In this document: positions 28,394-37,578 of the stretch, one piece after another
Layout of the letters: each line of letters starts with the position of its first letter
How positions within the stretch are numbered: position 1 is the stretch's first letter
DNA from: Sphaerotilus uruguayifluvii
GTDB taxonomy: Bacteria; Pseudomonadota; Gammaproteobacteria; Burkholderiales; Burkholderiaceae_C
DNA length: 64,000 nt
Direction: 5' to 3'
Assembly (NCBI RefSeq): GCF_013294065.1
Contig: NZ_JABSNM010000011.1
Coordinates: 1 to 64,000, forward strand
Program-made: the position numbers and the translations under genes
Notes under the pieces: generated by a model
Told to the model about the DNA's origin: nothing
Seen by the model: only the letters and a program-made list of their open reading frames with translations
Databases searched by the model: none

Positions 28394-29107
28394 ATGCGAT
28401 GGAAACTGCTGCGCCGCCGGCTGTCGGTGAGCGCTCCCCGGGTGACGGTGCGCAGCCGGCTGCCCTGGCCGCTGCGCTGGCTGGCGCTGGTGCTGATGAT
28501 GGCCGGCTCGGCCGCGATGGCGGTCTGGGCCGTCGAGAGCGGCCGGGAGGCCGGTGCGCTCGAGCCGCAGGCGCGCGCCGAGCTCGTCGGTCTGCGCGAG
28601 GAGGTGCGCCGGCTGCGCGAGGAGCATGAACGCGCCGTCTCGGTGGCCAATGCCGCCGACAGCCTGCTCAAGGCCGCCCAGGCGACGCAGGAGGCGCTGG
28701 CGGCACGCGTCAAGGCGCTCGAGGCCGAGAACCTCGCGCTGACCCGCGATCTCGGCTTCTTCGAGAAGATGATGCCGGCGTCCGGCGACAAGCGGCCGCT
28801 GTCGGTGCGCGGATTGCAGCTTCAGGCCGACGGTCCGCAGCGTCTGCGCTACCAGGCCCTGCTGATGCTCGCGGTCGGGCAGCCGGCGGGCCTGAAGGGA
28901 CGCTACGATCTGGTACTCACCGGGACACAAGACGGGCGGGCCTGGACCCAGGCGCTGTCGCGGCCGGATCAGCGCATCGACATCAGGCAGTACCAGCGCC
29001 TCGAGGGCCTGGTCGAGCTGCCCGCAGGTGTCCAGGTGAGGCAGCTGGAGATCCGGGTTCTCGATGCGGGGGGCAAGCTGCTGGCATCCGAGATCGCCCG
29101 GCTCTGA
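28394..29107 (+). CDS. single-pass membrane protein with periplasmic coiled coil, unknown function
   Basis: A 237-residue protein I place only loosely with the DUF6776-type proteins of beta-proteobacteria. A basic N-terminus is followed by one membrane helix (about 28-47), a heptad-rich coiled coil (about 60-120, rich in Leu, Arg and Glu) and a compact beta-rich C-terminal domain (about 135-237) starting LSVRGLQLQADG. The membrane helix and positive-inside rule place the C-terminal part in the periplasm. It precedes a bactofilin by 58 bases, so a role in cell-envelope shape or in anchoring the bactofilin polymer is a reasonable inference. Confidence 0.75.
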   Translation: MRWKLLRRRLSVSAPRVTVRSRLPWPLRWLALVLMMAGSAAMAVWAVESGREAGALEPQARAELVGLREEVRRLREEHERAVSVANAADSLLKAAQATQEALAARVKALEAENLALTRDLGFFEKMMPASGDKRPLSVRGLQLQADGPQRLRYQALLMLAVGQPAGLKGRYDLVLTGTQDGRAWTQALSRPDQRIDIRQYQRLEGLVELPAGVQVRQLEIRVLDAGGKLLASEIARL

Positions 29108-29165
29108 ATGACATGACGACACAGGCCGGCGAAGCGCGCCGCCTGACCCAACCAGGATCCATTCC

Positions 29166-29594
29166 ATGTTCAGTTCGAAGAAGCAGCCCGCGATCCGCAG
29201 CCTGATCGGCGAGGGCACCACCATCCAGGGCACGCTGAGCTTCAGCGACGGCCTGCGCATCGACGGCGAGGTCCAGGGCGACGTGGTGGCCAGCGCCAAC
29301 GACACGAGCATCCTGGTCATCAGCGAGAAAGCCAGGGTCACCGGCACGGTCAAGGCCGGTCATGTCATCATCAACGGCACGGTCGTGGGTCCGATCGAGT
29401 CGAGCGTGCTGCTCGAGCTGCAGCCCAAGGCGCACATCAAGGGCGATGTGGTCTACGAGGCGCTCGAGATGCACCAGGGTGCTACCATCGAAGGCGCCTT
29501 GCATCCGCTGTCCAAGGGCGCTCGCGGCGACGCCGCGGCGGCCGACGACAAGCCTGCCCTGAAGCTGCTGGCCACGGGCAACGACAAGAAGTGA
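29166..29594 (+). CDS. bactofilin-family cytoskeletal protein
   Basis: Bactofilins form nucleotide-free filaments that scaffold peptidoglycan enzymes or organise cell poles. The 142-residue protein has the typical central DUF583 beta-helix (about 15-110) with repeated short strands: TTIQGTLSFSDGLRIDGEVQGDV, then VTGTVKAGHVIINGTVVGPI. Flexible tails flank it. The N-terminal FSSKKQPAIRSLIGEGT region resembles the membrane-binding patch of other bactofilins. It lies downstream of the membrane coiled-coil gene and 42 bases before erpA. Confidence 0.93.
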   Translation: MFSSKKQPAIRSLIGEGTTIQGTLSFSDGLRIDGEVQGDVVASANDTSILVISEKARVTGTVKAGHVIINGTVVGPIESSVLLELQPKAHIKGDVVYEALEMHQGATIEGALHPLSKGARGDAAAADDKPALKLLATGNDKK

Positions 29595-29636
29595 CCTCCG
29601 TCCGCCCCGAATTCCCTGCCTAACCGGAACCTCCCG

Positions 29637-30014
29637 ATGAGCGCCGTTGCCGAAACCCTCGACACCACCACCTCCTCCGATCTGCCCGCACCGATCATCT
29701 TCACCGACAGCGCTGCCGCGAAGGTGGCCGATCTGGTCGCCGAGGAAGGCAATCCCGACCTGAAGCTGCGCGTGTTCGTGCAGGGCGGCGGCTGCTCGGG
29801 CTTCCAGTACGGCTTCACCTTCGACGAGATCGTCAACGAGGACGACACCCAGATGTCGAAGAACGGCGTGACGCTGCTGATCGACGCGATGAGCCTGCAG
29901 TACCTGGCCGGCGCCGAGATCGACTACAAGGAAGACCTGAACGGCTCCCAGTTCGTCATCAAGAACCCGAACGCGACCACCACCTGCGGCTGCGGCTCGA
30001 GCTTCTCGGTCTGA
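29637..30014 (+). CDS. erpA: iron-sulfur cluster insertion protein ErpA
   Basis: ErpA is an A-type carrier that hands [Fe-S] clusters to apo-enzymes such as IspG/IspH and respiratory proteins. The 125-residue protein has the three ligand cysteines: Cys 53 in [12 protein letters not shown], and Cys 117 and 119 in TTCGCGSSF near the end. The 17-residue Thr/Ser-rich head is typical of beta-proteobacterial ErpA. It ends at a bidirectional terminator shared with anmK. Confidence 0.96.
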   Translation: MSAVAETLDTTTSSDLPAPIIFTDSAAAKVADLVAEEGNPDLKLRVFVQGGGCSGFQYGFTFDEIVNEDDTQMSKNGVTLLIDAMSLQYLAGAEIDYKEDLNGSQFVIKNPNATTTCGCGSSFSV

Positions 30015-30037
30015 GCGGACGACGCCTGATCCTTGCG

Positions 30038-30068
30038 CGCAGGCCGCCTTCGGGCGGCCTGCGTCGTT
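30038..30068. terminator. terminator with TTCG tetraloop between erpA and anmK
   Basis: A perfect 11-bp stem (30038-30048 and 30053-30063) closes on a TTCG loop, which folds into a very stable UUCG tetraloop in erpA-sense RNA. The following TCGTTT is only a short T run. It sits between convergent genes, six bases short of the anmK stop, and can act on both. Confidence 0.75.
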
Positions 30069-31193
30069 TCAGGCCGGATGCAGCGCGCCGAGGATGCGCG
30101 GGCCGCGTGCGCCGGTCACCGCCGGCTCGCCGGCCGGGCGACGGTGCACCTGCATGCTCGCCAGCCAGGCGAAGGCGGCCGCCTCGACCTGCATGACCGG
30201 CAGGCCGCGCGCGTCGGTCGGCCGCACCGGCAGGCCGGGCAGCAGCGCCTGCAGGCGCTGCATCAGCCGGCCGTTGAGCGCGCCGCCGCCGCACACCAGC
30301 AGCTCGGTCGCGTCCGCGGCCTCGCGGCGCACGTCGTCGGCGATGGCGCGGGCGGTCAGCTCGCACAGCGTGGTCTGCACGTCGACCGGCGCCAGCGGAC
30401 CGCCGGCGGCCAGCCGGGGCTGCAGCCAGTCGGGCCGGAACAGGTCGCGGCCGGTGCTCTTGGGCGCCGGCAGGCGGAAGAAGGGCTCGTCGAGCAGCCG
30501 GGCCAGCAGCTCGGGATCGGCGCGGCCCTGGGTCGCCCAGGCGCCGTCGGCGTCATAGGCGCAGCCCTGGTGCCGCTCGATCCAGTGGTCCATCAGCGCG
30601 TTGCCGGGACCGCAGTCGAAGCCGCGCGGCGGCAGGCCGGGGCGCAGCACCGTCAGGTTGGCGATGCCGCCGATGTTGACGATCGCGCGGGCCCGGCCGT
30701 CTCCGCCGAAGACGCCCTGGTGGAACATCGGCACCAGCGGAGCGCCCTGGCCGCCGGCGGCGACATCGCGGCTGCGCAGGTCGCAGACCACGTCGATGCC
30801 GCTCAGCTCGGCCAGCAGCGCGCCGTTGAGCAGCTGCACCGTGTAGCCGCAGCCGTCGTGCAGGCCGGGCTGGTGGCGCACCGTCTGGCCATGCGCACCG
30901 ATCGCCCGGACCGACCGGGCCGGCGGCGCGTCCTCGGCCTGCAGCAGCAGCGCGACCACGTCGGCGTAGGCGCGGGCCACCGCGTTGGCGGCCAGCGCGC
31001 TGCGGTGCAGCTCGTCCGGGCCGCTGGCCTGCAGCGCCATCAGGCGCTCGCGCAGCGCCGGCGCGAAAGGCTGGTGGGCATGGACGATCACGCCCTGCCA
31101 GGCGCCATCGGCGCCGAGGCGGCACAGCACGCCGTCGACCCCGTCGAGCGAGGTGCCCGACATCAGGCCGACGAAGAGCTCGCCGGCGCTCAT
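30069..31193 (-). CDS. anmK: anhydro-N-acetylmuramic acid kinase
   Basis: AnmK cleaves and phosphorylates 1,6-anhydro-MurNAc to MurNAc-6-phosphate during cell-wall recycling. The 374-residue protein has the ATPase-fold signature GLMSGTSLDGVDG near residue 8, IGAHGQTVRHQP near 96, VNIGGIANLTVL near 171 and CGGGALNGRLMQRL near 300. It overlaps the stop of the M23 peptidase gene (ATGA), so peptidoglycan cleavage and recycling functions are co-transcribed. It is convergent to erpA. Confidence 0.96.
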   Translation of the reverse strand: MSAGELFVGLMSGTSLDGVDGVLCRLGADGAWQGVIVHAHQPFAPALRERLMALQASGPDELHRSALAANAVARAYADVVALLLQAEDAPPARSVRAIGAHGQTVRHQPGLHDGCGYTVQLLNGALLAELSGIDVVCDLRSRDVAAGGQGAPLVPMFHQGVFGGDGRARAIVNIGGIANLTVLRPGLPPRGFDCGPGNALMDHWIERHQGCAYDADGAWATQGRADPELLARLLDEPFFRLPAPKSTGRDLFRPDWLQPRLAAGGPLAPVDVQTTLCELTARAIADDVRREAADATELLVCGGGALNGRLMQRLQALLPGLPVRPTDARGLPVMQVEAAAFAWLASMQVHRRPAGEPAVTGARGPRILGALHPA

Positions 31194-32650
31194 TCCATGC
31201 GCTGGCGGCGCGGCACCGAGGCGCTGGCCGAGCGGGTGGCCTGATCGCGCTCGGCGCTGGCGAGCTGCTCCTGTAGCTTGCGCGACAGCACGTCGAAGCG
31301 GGCCCGGCCGGCGGTCGACAGCTCGGTGGCCTGCGCGGCGCGGGCGATCTGCATCGGGTCGACCTGCGCGCCCTTGACCTTGAACTCGAAGTGCAGGTGC
31401 GGGCCGGTGGCCCAGCCGGTCGCGCCGACCGCGCCGATGGTGTCGTTCTGGCTGACCGACTGGCCCTTGCGCACGTCGATGCGGCTCAGGTGGGCGTAGA
31501 CGGTGGCGCGGTCGCCGCTGTGCTTGATGACGATGACGTTGCCGTAGCCGTTCTGCACGCCGGCGAAGTCGACCACGCCGTCGCCCACGACGCGCACCGG
31601 CGTGCCGGTCGGTGCGCCGTAGTCGACGCCCAGGTGGGCGCGCCAGGTCTGCAGGATCGGGTGGAAGCGCATCGCGAAGCCGGAGGTGACCCGCGAGAAG
31701 GCCAGCGGCGAGGCGAGGAAGGCCTTGGCCTTGCTCTTGCCGTCCGGGCTGAAGTAGGTGCCCTTGGTGCCCGGCTCCTGGAACCAGACCGCCTCGTGGG
31801 TCTCGTTGCCGTTGACGAAGCGCGCGGCCAGCACGCGCCCCGACGAGGTGCCCCAGGTGACCGGCTCGCCGTCGGCGGTCATCGCCTCGTAGACGACCGA
31901 GAAGTGGTCGCCCTTGTGCAGCTCGCGGCGGAAGTCGATGTCGCTGCCGAACATTTCGGCGATCTGGCTGGTGACCGCATCGGGCAGGCGCGCCTCGTCG
32001 GCGGCGGCGAACAGCGTCGAGCTGATCGTGCCGGCGCCGGTGCGGGTCTCGATCTTCATCGGCAGCTGCTCGCTGACGGCCTTCAGGCCGGCATCGTCGC
32101 GGCGCACGGTAATGCGGGTGAAATGGGTGCCGACCTGCGCGCTGTCGGAGGCCGGACCGCGCACGACCAGCTCCTGCAGCTGGCCGCCGCCCGGGGTCGA
32201 CTCGGTCACCGCCTGCAGCATCTTGCCGGGCCTGCCCGAAAGGATGGTGCGGGCCACCGCATCGGTGCGCAAGAATTGCGCCGCCTCGGTGTCGGACACG
32301 CCCAGACGACGCAGCAGCGTGTCGGCGGTGTCGGTCGAGCGCGTCAGGTCGGTGCGATGCAGAAGCATCTCGTACTCGGCCAGCGCCTCGGCCTGCTCGT
32401 CGAGGCCGGTCGGCGTGACCGTCTCGACGACGGTCTGCACGTTCTTCGGCGTGGAGTCGATCATGCTCAGAGGCGCCACGCCGAAGGCGGTGACGCCGCT
32501 GAAGGTCAGGATCGCGGTGACGATCGCGCTGAAGGTCTTCGGATGTCGACGGATCGTGAGATCGGCGTGCGCCAGTTGCAGGCGCACCTTTTCACCCAGG
32601 TTGTTCACGAGCTGCTGTTCTATGTTCTGGGAGTCCGCTTGTGGCGGCAT
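31190..32650 (-). CDS. M23-family peptidoglycan endopeptidase (MepM-like), membrane-anchored
   Basis: A 486-residue LytM-type metalloenzyme predicted to cut peptide cross-links in the cell wall. A short cytoplasmic head is followed by one membrane helix (about 38-58), a middle region with an OapA/LysM-like fold (KIETRTGAGTISSTLFAAADEARLP near residue 200), and the zinc peptidase domain from about residue 315. The zinc ligands are visible: His in MRFHPIL, Asp in HLGVDYGAP (near 340) and His in TGPHLHFEF (near 415), all intact. The C-terminal 40 residues are charged. It is divergent from tyrS and overlaps anmK. Confidence 0.93.
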   Translation of the reverse strand: MPPQADSQNIEQQLVNNLGEKVRLQLAHADLTIRRHPKTFSAIVTAILTFSGVTAFGVAPLSMIDSTPKNVQTVVETVTPTGLDEQAEALAEYEMLLHRTDLTRSTDTADTLLRRLGVSDTEAAQFLRTDAVARTILSGRPGKMLQAVTESTPGGGQLQELVVRGPASDSAQVGTHFTRITVRRDDAGLKAVSEQLPMKIETRTGAGTISSTLFAAADEARLPDAVTSQIAEMFGSDIDFRRELHKGDHFSVVYEAMTADGEPVTWGTSSGRVLAARFVNGNETHEAVWFQEPGTKGTYFSPDGKSKAKAFLASPLAFSRVTSGFAMRFHPILQTWRAHLGVDYGAPTGTPVRVVGDGVVDFAGVQNGYGNVIVIKHSGDRATVYAHLSRIDVRKGQSVSQNDTIGAVGATGWATGPHLHFEFKVKGAQVDPMQIARAAQATELSTAGRARFDVLSRKLQEQLASAERDQATRSASASVPRRQRME

Positions 32651-32732
32651 TCCCGGATTGACGTCCCGGACCCTGGTTCTCCCTCCGAGATCGCCGTCTG
32701 CCCGCTGCTCGTGCCGGCTGTGACTGACGCTC

Positions 32733-32818
32733 TAGAATCCGGGGCCCACTCTCGCTGTCGTTGGTGTCTCTTGTCTTGATCTGCGAATCCGGGCCAGTAT
32801 ACCCACGCACTTCGAAGT
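32733..32818. promoter_or_regulatory. divergent promoter region of the M23 peptidase gene and tyrS
   Basis: On the plus strand TAGAAT (32733-32738) is a -10 candidate for tyrS, giving a leader of about 100 bases. On the minus strand TATACT (32801-32796) is a -10 candidate for the peptidase gene, with a leader of about 140 bases. Neither has a clear -35 box. A perfect 10-bp palindrome ACTTCGAAGT (32809-32818) lies just upstream of the minus-strand -10. Confidence 0.45.
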
Positions 32819-32846
32819 TACGAACCAATAACCCCCCGTTTCACTC

Positions 32847-34070
32847 ATGCGCCAAGATTTAACCGAAATCGAAGATTCAGTGCGTCACGCGCTGGATGTC
32901 ACGTTGCGCGGCTGCGAAGAACTGCTGCCGCAGCCGGAGTGGGTGGGGAAACTGCAACGCTCGCAGCGCACCGGGCAGCCGCTGCGCATCAAGCTGGGCC
33001 TGGATCCGACGGCCCCGGACATCCATCTGGGTCACACCGTGGTCCTGAACAAGATGCGCCAGCTGCAGGATCTGGGTCACCAGGTGATCTTCCTGATCGG
33101 CGACTTCACCTCCACGATCGGCGACCCGTCGGGCCGCAACACGACGCGTCCCCCTCTGACGCCCGAGCAGATCAAGGTCAACGCGGAGACCTACTACCGC
33201 CAGGCCAGCCTGGTGCTGGACCCGGCGCGCACCGAGATCCGCTACAACTCCGAGTGGTGCGACCCGCTGGGCGCGCGCGGCATGATCGGTCTGGCCAGCC
33301 GCTACACGGTGGCGCGCATGATGGAGCGCGACGACTTCACCAAGCGCTTCAAGGCCGGCACGCCGATCTCGGTGCACGAGTTCCTCTACCCCCTGATGCA
33401 GGGGTATGACTCGGTCGCGCTGAAGTCGGATCTGGAACTCGGCGGCACCGATCAGAAGTTCAACCTGCTGATGGGCCGCCACCTGCAGCAGGAGTACGGC
33501 CAGGAGCCGCAGTGCATCCTGACGATGCCGCTGCTCGTCGGCCTGGACGGCGTCGAGAAGATGTCCAAGTCCAAGGGCAACTACATCGGCATCAGCGAGC
33601 CGGCCAACGCGATGTTTGCCAAGCTGCTGTCGATCAGCGACGACCTGATGTGGACCTACTTCACGCTGCTGAGCTTCCGCAGCGAGGCGGAGATCGCGGC
33701 GCTGAAGGCCGAGGTCGAGGCCGGGCGCAACCCGAAGGATGCCAAGGTGATGCTGGCCAAGGAGATCACCGCGCGCTTCCACGGCGCGGCGGCGGCGGAC
33801 GGGGCCGAGCAGGACTTCCAGAACCGCTCGAAGGGCGGCATTCCGGACGACATCCCGGAGATCGCGCTGTCGGGCGCACCGCTGGGCATCGGCGCGCTGC
33901 TGAAGCAGGCGAACCTGGTGGCCTCGTCCAGCGAGGGCCTGCGCATGGTCGAGCAGGGTGGGGTGCGCATCGACGGCGCGGTCGTCAGCGACAAGGGCCT
34001 GAAGGTCGAGGCCGGCACCTTCGTCGTGCAGGTCGGCAAGCGCAAGTTCGCCAAGGTCACGCTGGGCTGA
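32847..34070 (+). CDS. tyrS: tyrosyl-tRNA synthetase
   Basis: TyrRS charges tRNA-Tyr. This 407-residue enzyme is of the TyrZ-like bacterial group. The class I HIGH motif appears as HLGH in [14 protein letters not shown] near residue 59. KMSKS is exact ([10 protein letters not shown], near residue 237), and a C-terminal S4 RNA-binding domain (about 345-405) has [17 protein letters not shown]. The first 30 residues are acidic. ATG 32847 is the first start after the divergent promoter region. Confidence 0.97.
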   Translation: MRQDLTEIEDSVRHALDVTLRGCEELLPQPEWVGKLQRSQRTGQPLRIKLGLDPTAPDIHLGHTVVLNKMRQLQDLGHQVIFLIGDFTSTIGDPSGRNTTRPPLTPEQIKVNAETYYRQASLVLDPARTEIRYNSEWCDPLGARGMIGLASRYTVARMMERDDFTKRFKAGTPISVHEFLYPLMQGYDSVALKSDLELGGTDQKFNLLMGRHLQQEYGQEPQCILTMPLLVGLDGVEKMSKSKGNYIGISEPANAMFAKLLSISDDLMWTYFTLLSFRSEAEIAALKAEVEAGRNPKDAKVMLAKEITARFHGAAAADGAEQDFQNRSKGGIPDDIPEIALSGAPLGIGALLKQANLVASSSEGLRMVEQGGVRIDGAVVSDKGLKVEAGTFVVQVGKRKFAKVTLG

Positions 34071-34087
34071 GACCTGAGGCACCTGAG

Positions 34088-34113
34088 ACAAAAGGGGCCG
34101 CATTCGCGGCCCC
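34088..34113 (-). terminator. intrinsic terminator for the Bug-protein gene
   Basis: An 8-bp stem GGGGCCGC/GCGGCCCC (34094-34101 and 34106-34113) reads into TTTTGT on the minus strand, 65 bases beyond the Bug stop. In the plus direction there is no T run, so tyrS termination here would be weaker. Confidence 0.75.
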
Positions 34114-34177
34114 ATGCTCAGTCCTGGCTGGCCTCCGGCCCGGCTGCGGGCAGCAGCCAGTGCCGGAGCCGGTGCCT

Positions 34178-35149
34178 TCAGTCGGCGTACTGGCCGGCGG
34201 CCTTGATCGCCGGACCCCACTTGGCGATCTCGGCCTCGACGAACTTCTTGTGCTCGGCCGGGTTGACGCGGGCGTCGCCGACGATCACCGCGCCCAGCGC
34301 TTCCTCGCGCTTGTGGAACTCGGCGTCCTTCAGCGCGGTCTTCAGCGCGCCGTTGACCTTGTCGAGCACCGCCTTCGGCGTGCCCTTGGGCGCGTACAGG
34401 CCGTGCCAGATCGTGACGTTGAAGCCCTTCAGGCCGGCCTCGTCGAGCGTCGGCAGCTTCGACAGCGCCGGGATCGACAGGTGCTTGGTCGTGGTCACGC
34501 CGTAGGCCTTGACCTTGTTGCCCTCGATCTGCGAGAGCGTGTTGGTGGTCTGGTCGCACATCAGGTCGACCTGGCCGCCGATCAGGTCGGTCATCGCCGG
34601 GCCGGTGCCCTTGTACGGCACGGTGGTCATGTCGACCTTCATGCTCTGCTGGAACAGCAGGCCGCACAGGTGCGAGGCCGAGCCCAGGCCGGCGTTGGCC
34701 AGGTTGATCTTGCCCTTGTTGGCATCGACCCACTTGGCCAGCTCGGCGAAGTTGTTCGCCGGCATCGTCGGGCGCGCGATGAGCGTCATCGGCACCTCGT
34801 TGATCAGGCCCAGGTACTCGAAGTCGTTGAGCGCGTCGTACTGCAGCTTGCGGTACAGCGCCGGCGCGGTGGCCATCGCGACGTGGGCCAGCAGCAGCGT
34901 GTAGCCGTCCGGGCTGGCCTTGGCAACCTTGGTGTGGCCCAGCGTGCCGCCGGCGCCGGCGACGTTCTCGATGATGACCTGTCCACCCAGCGGCTTGCGG
35001 ATCGCCTCGGCCAGGTCGCGCGCGACCTTGTCGGTCGGGCCGCCGGCCGCGAAGGGCACGACGATGGTGACCGGCTTGTCGGGATAGTTCTGGGCGGCGG
35101 CGCCAAGGGCCATCGTGGCGAGGGTCACGGCCGTGAGCAGACGCTTCAT
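34178..35149 (-). CDS. Bug/TctC-family periplasmic substrate-binding protein
   Basis: A 323-residue extracytoplasmic solute receptor of the tripartite tricarboxylate transporter type (Bug family), greatly expanded in Burkholderiales. A signal peptide covers residues 1-19 (KRLLTAVTLATMALGAAAQ). YPDKPVTIVVPFAAGGPTDKVARDLAE and VIIENVAGAGGTLG are family hallmarks. No TctA or TctB membrane partner is nearby, so it is an orphan receptor whose ligand, usually a carboxylate, is unknown. ATG 35149 with GGAG upstream is preferred over a start at 35185. It lies 202 bases after the PaaK-like gene and may have its own promoter. Confidence 0.93.
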   Translation of the reverse strand: MKRLLTAVTLATMALGAAAQNYPDKPVTIVVPFAAGGPTDKVARDLAEAIRKPLGGQVIIENVAGAGGTLGHTKVAKASPDGYTLLLAHVAMATAPALYRKLQYDALNDFEYLGLINEVPMTLIARPTMPANNFAELAKWVDANKGKINLANAGLGSASHLCGLLFQQSMKVDMTTVPYKGTGPAMTDLIGGQVDLMCDQTTNTLSQIEGNKVKAYGVTTTKHLSIPALSKLPTLDEAGLKGFNVTIWHGLYAPKGTPKAVLDKVNGALKTALKDAEFHKREEALGAVIVGDARVNPAEHKKFVEAEIAKWGPAIKAAGQYAD

Positions 35150-35351
35150 GGAGTCTCCGGGGTCTGTGGTCTGGATTGTCCGCAAGGACGGGGGGACGGT
35201 GCGCCCGGTCTTGCCGTGGACCGGCCGCGGCGGGAGACCGGGGGCGCGAGCGGATGGTAGCCGGCCGTGCCGGCCCTGGTATCTCGGAAACTACTTAAGG
35301 CCGTCAGCTCGTGTCAGCGTGCCGGGCGTGCGCCGTCCTCCCGCACCGGGC

Positions 35352-36620
35352 TCAGCGGTAGCTGCGCCGGTCCTCGATGACCCGCCCGTCGTTGGGCAGC
35401 CGGCCCGGCGCGACCAGCTCGACCGTCGCGCGCAGCTTGGTCACGTCGCGCACCGTGTCGGCCAGCTGCGCGGCCAGGCCCTCGGGCGCCTGCGCGCACT
35501 CGACCTGCAGCGTCATGCGGTCGTCGGCCATCTCGCCCTCGACGACCAGCCGCGCGCGGCCGAGGCCGGCCTGACCGTGGCGGCGCATCACCTCGGCCAC
35601 CTGCGACGGATGCACGAACATGCCGCGCACCTTGGTGGTCTGGTCGGCGCGGCCGAGCCAGCCGCGGATGCGCGGCGCGGTGCGCCCGCTCGGGCAGGGG
35701 CCGGGCAGGATGGCCGACAGGTCGCCGGTGCCGAAGCGGATCAGCGGGTAGTCCGGGTTCAGCGTCGTCACCACCACCTCGCCGACCTCGCCGTCGGGTA
35801 CCGGGTCGCCGGTGCCGGGGCGCACGATCTCGACGATCACGCCCTCGTCGACCACCAGGCCCTCGCGCGCGGCCGTCTCGTAGGCGATCAGGCCGAGGTC
35901 GGCGGTGGCGTAGCACTGGTGGCCCTGCACGCCGCGTTCGGCCAGCCAGTCGCGCAGGCTGGGCGGGAAGGCCTCGCCGCTGACCAGCGCCTTCGTGAGC
36001 GAGCCGAGGTCGGTGCCGGTCTCGGCGGCCTTCTCGACCAGGATCTTCAGGAAGCCGGGCGTGCCGATGTAGCCGTGCGGGCGCAGCTCGGCCATGGCCT
36101 GCAGCTGCAGCTCGGTGTTGCCGACGCCGCCGGCGAAGACCGCGCAGCCCAGCGCGTGCGCGCCGGTCTCCATCATCGAGCCCGCCGGCGTCAGGTGGTA
36201 GCTGAAGCTGTTGTGGATCAGGTCGCCGGCGCGGAATCCGGCGGCGAAGATCGCGCGCGCCATGCGCCAGTAGTCGCGTCCGGCGCCTTCGGGCTCGTAG
36301 ATCGGGCCGGGCGACTGGAAGACCCGCAGCGCGCCGCGCCCCGGGCCCTGGCCGCGCCAGCCGATCGCGGCGAAGCCGCCGAAGGCGTCCTGCGCCCGCT
36401 GCGCCTTCTGCCGCTCGAGCAGCTCGCCCTTGCGGATCACCGGCAGGCGCGCCAGCGCGGCGCGGTCGGTCACCGCGGCGGCATCGATGCCGGCCAGCAG
36501 CTCGGCGAAGGCCGGCGTGCCTGCCTGCGCATGCGCCACCTGGGCCGGCAGCGCCGCGAACTGCGCCGCCTCGCGTGCGGCCGGGTCGCGGGTTTCCAGT
36601 GCGTCGTAGAACTCGCTCAC
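35352..36620 (-). CDS. PaaK-like adenylate-forming protein with an altered ATP-binding loop
   Basis: A 422-residue protein of the phenylacetate-CoA ligase family, last gene of a transporter/ligase operon. FKILVEKAAETG-like and GEAFPPSLRDWLAERG blocks match PaaK. PLIRFGTGDLSAIL near residue 318 is the hinge motif and WLGRADQTTKVRGMFVHPSQV is the C-terminal domain entry. The usual SSGTTGKPT phosphate loop is replaced by FQSPGPIYEPEG (residues 101-112), which has no Thr-Thr or Lys. It could be a ligase with a different ATP contact or a non-canonical acyl-activating protein. Its substrate is unknown; aromatic or branched carboxylates are plausible. Confidence 0.8.
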   Translation of the reverse strand: MSEFYDALETRDPAAREAAQFAALPAQVAHAQAGTPAFAELLAGIDAAAVTDRAALARLPVIRKGELLERQKAQRAQDAFGGFAAIGWRGQGPGRGALRVFQSPGPIYEPEGAGRDYWRMARAIFAAGFRAGDLIHNSFSYHLTPAGSMMETGAHALGCAVFAGGVGNTELQLQAMAELRPHGYIGTPGFLKILVEKAAETGTDLGSLTKALVSGEAFPPSLRDWLAERGVQGHQCYATADLGLIAYETAAREGLVVDEGVIVEIVRPGTGDPVPDGEVGEVVVTTLNPDYPLIRFGTGDLSAILPGPCPSGRTAPRIRGWLGRADQTTKVRGMFVHPSQVAEVMRRHGQAGLGRARLVVEGEMADDRMTLQVECAQAPEGLAAQLADTVRDVTKLRATVELVAPGRLPNDGRVIEDRRSYR

Positions 36621-36701
36621 GGCGCAGCCTTTCTTTCTCGGGGTGAAGAGAGGAGGGGGAGAAGGGGGCGGGGTGCGGGCCGCGGCAGCGCGGCCCGTGC
36701 C

Positions 36702-37514
36702 TCAGGCCAGCCAGCGCTTGCGGCGCTTGTAGCTCTTGACGTCCTTGAAGCTCTTCCTGTCGCCACCGCCCATGCCGAGGTAGAACTCCTTGACGTCCTC
36801 GTTCTCGCGCAGGGCCCGGGCCTCGCCGTCCATCACGATGCGGCCGTTCTCGAGGATGTAGCCGTAGTCGGCGTACTTCAGCGCGATGTTGGTGTTCTGC
36901 TCGGCCAGCAGGAAGGTCACGCGTTCCTTGGTGTTCAGATCCTTCACGATCTCGAACACCTCCTCGACGATCTGCGGCGCCAGGCCCATCGAGGGCTCGT
37001 CGAGCAGCACCATCTTCGGGTTGGCCATCAGCGCGCGGCCGATCGCGCACATCTGCTGCTCGCCGCCCGAGGTGTAGGCGGCCTGGCTGGCGCGGCGGGT
37101 CTTGAGCCGGGGAAAGTAGTTGTAGACCTTCTCCAGCGTCTCGGCCACCGCCGCCTTGCCGTCCCGGCGGGTGTAGGCGCCGGTCATCAGGTTCTCCTCG
37201 ATGGTCAGGTGCGCGAAGCAGTGCCGGCCCTCCATGACCTGCACCACCCCGCGCTCGACCATGTCGGAGGGCGAGAGCCGCTCGATGCGCTCGCCGCGCA
37301 GCTCGATCGAGCCCTTGGTGACGTCGCCGCGCTCGCCGGCGAGCAGGTTGCTCACCGCCCGCAGCGTCGTCGTCTTGCCGGCGCCGTTGCCGCCGAGCAG
37401 CGCCACGACGCGGCCTTCGGCCACCTGCAGCGACACGCCCTTGAGCACCAGGATCACATGGTTGTAGATCACCTCGATGCCGTTGACGTTCAGGAGGATG
37501 TTCGGAGTGCTCAT
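36702..37514 (-). CDS. livF: LIV-type ABC transporter ATP-binding protein LivF
   Basis: A 270-residue ATPase of the branched-chain amino acid (HAAT) importer family. Walker A GGNGAGKTT lies near residue 41, the signature YTSGGEQQM near residue 146 and Walker B MVLLDEPSMGLAP near residue 168. The C-terminus has a basic extension (KSFKDVKSYKRRKRWLA) longer than E. coli LivF. It pairs with LivG from the same operon. The cargo may not be an amino acid, since two acyl-CoA ligase genes flank the transporter. Confidence 0.93.
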   Translation of the reverse strand: MSTPNILLNVNGIEVIYNHVILVLKGVSLQVAEGRVVALLGGNGAGKTTTLRAVSNLLAGERGDVTKGSIELRGERIERLSPSDMVERGVVQVMEGRHCFAHLTIEENLMTGAYTRRDGKAAVAETLEKVYNYFPRLKTRRASQAAYTSGGEQQMCAIGRALMANPKMVLLDEPSMGLAPQIVEEVFEIVKDLNTKERVTFLLAEQNTNIALKYADYGYILENGRIVMDGEARALRENEDVKEFYLGMGGGDRKSFKDVKSYKRRKRWLA

Positions 37515-37578
37515 GGGACGGGTCGCTTCGATGTCGCTTCGGGTTGGCGGAGGGCGCGGCCGTGCGGCCGCTCGGCGA

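Noticed and set aside
30033-31244. 403-codon plus-strand frame opposite anmK
   Set aside because: Shadow of anmK with no start signal; it begins inside the erpA terminator.
35261-35277. GCCGGC-rich inverted repeat before the Bug gene as a terminator of the ligase operon
   Set aside because: No T run on either strand, and similar GC dyads are frequent in this genome.
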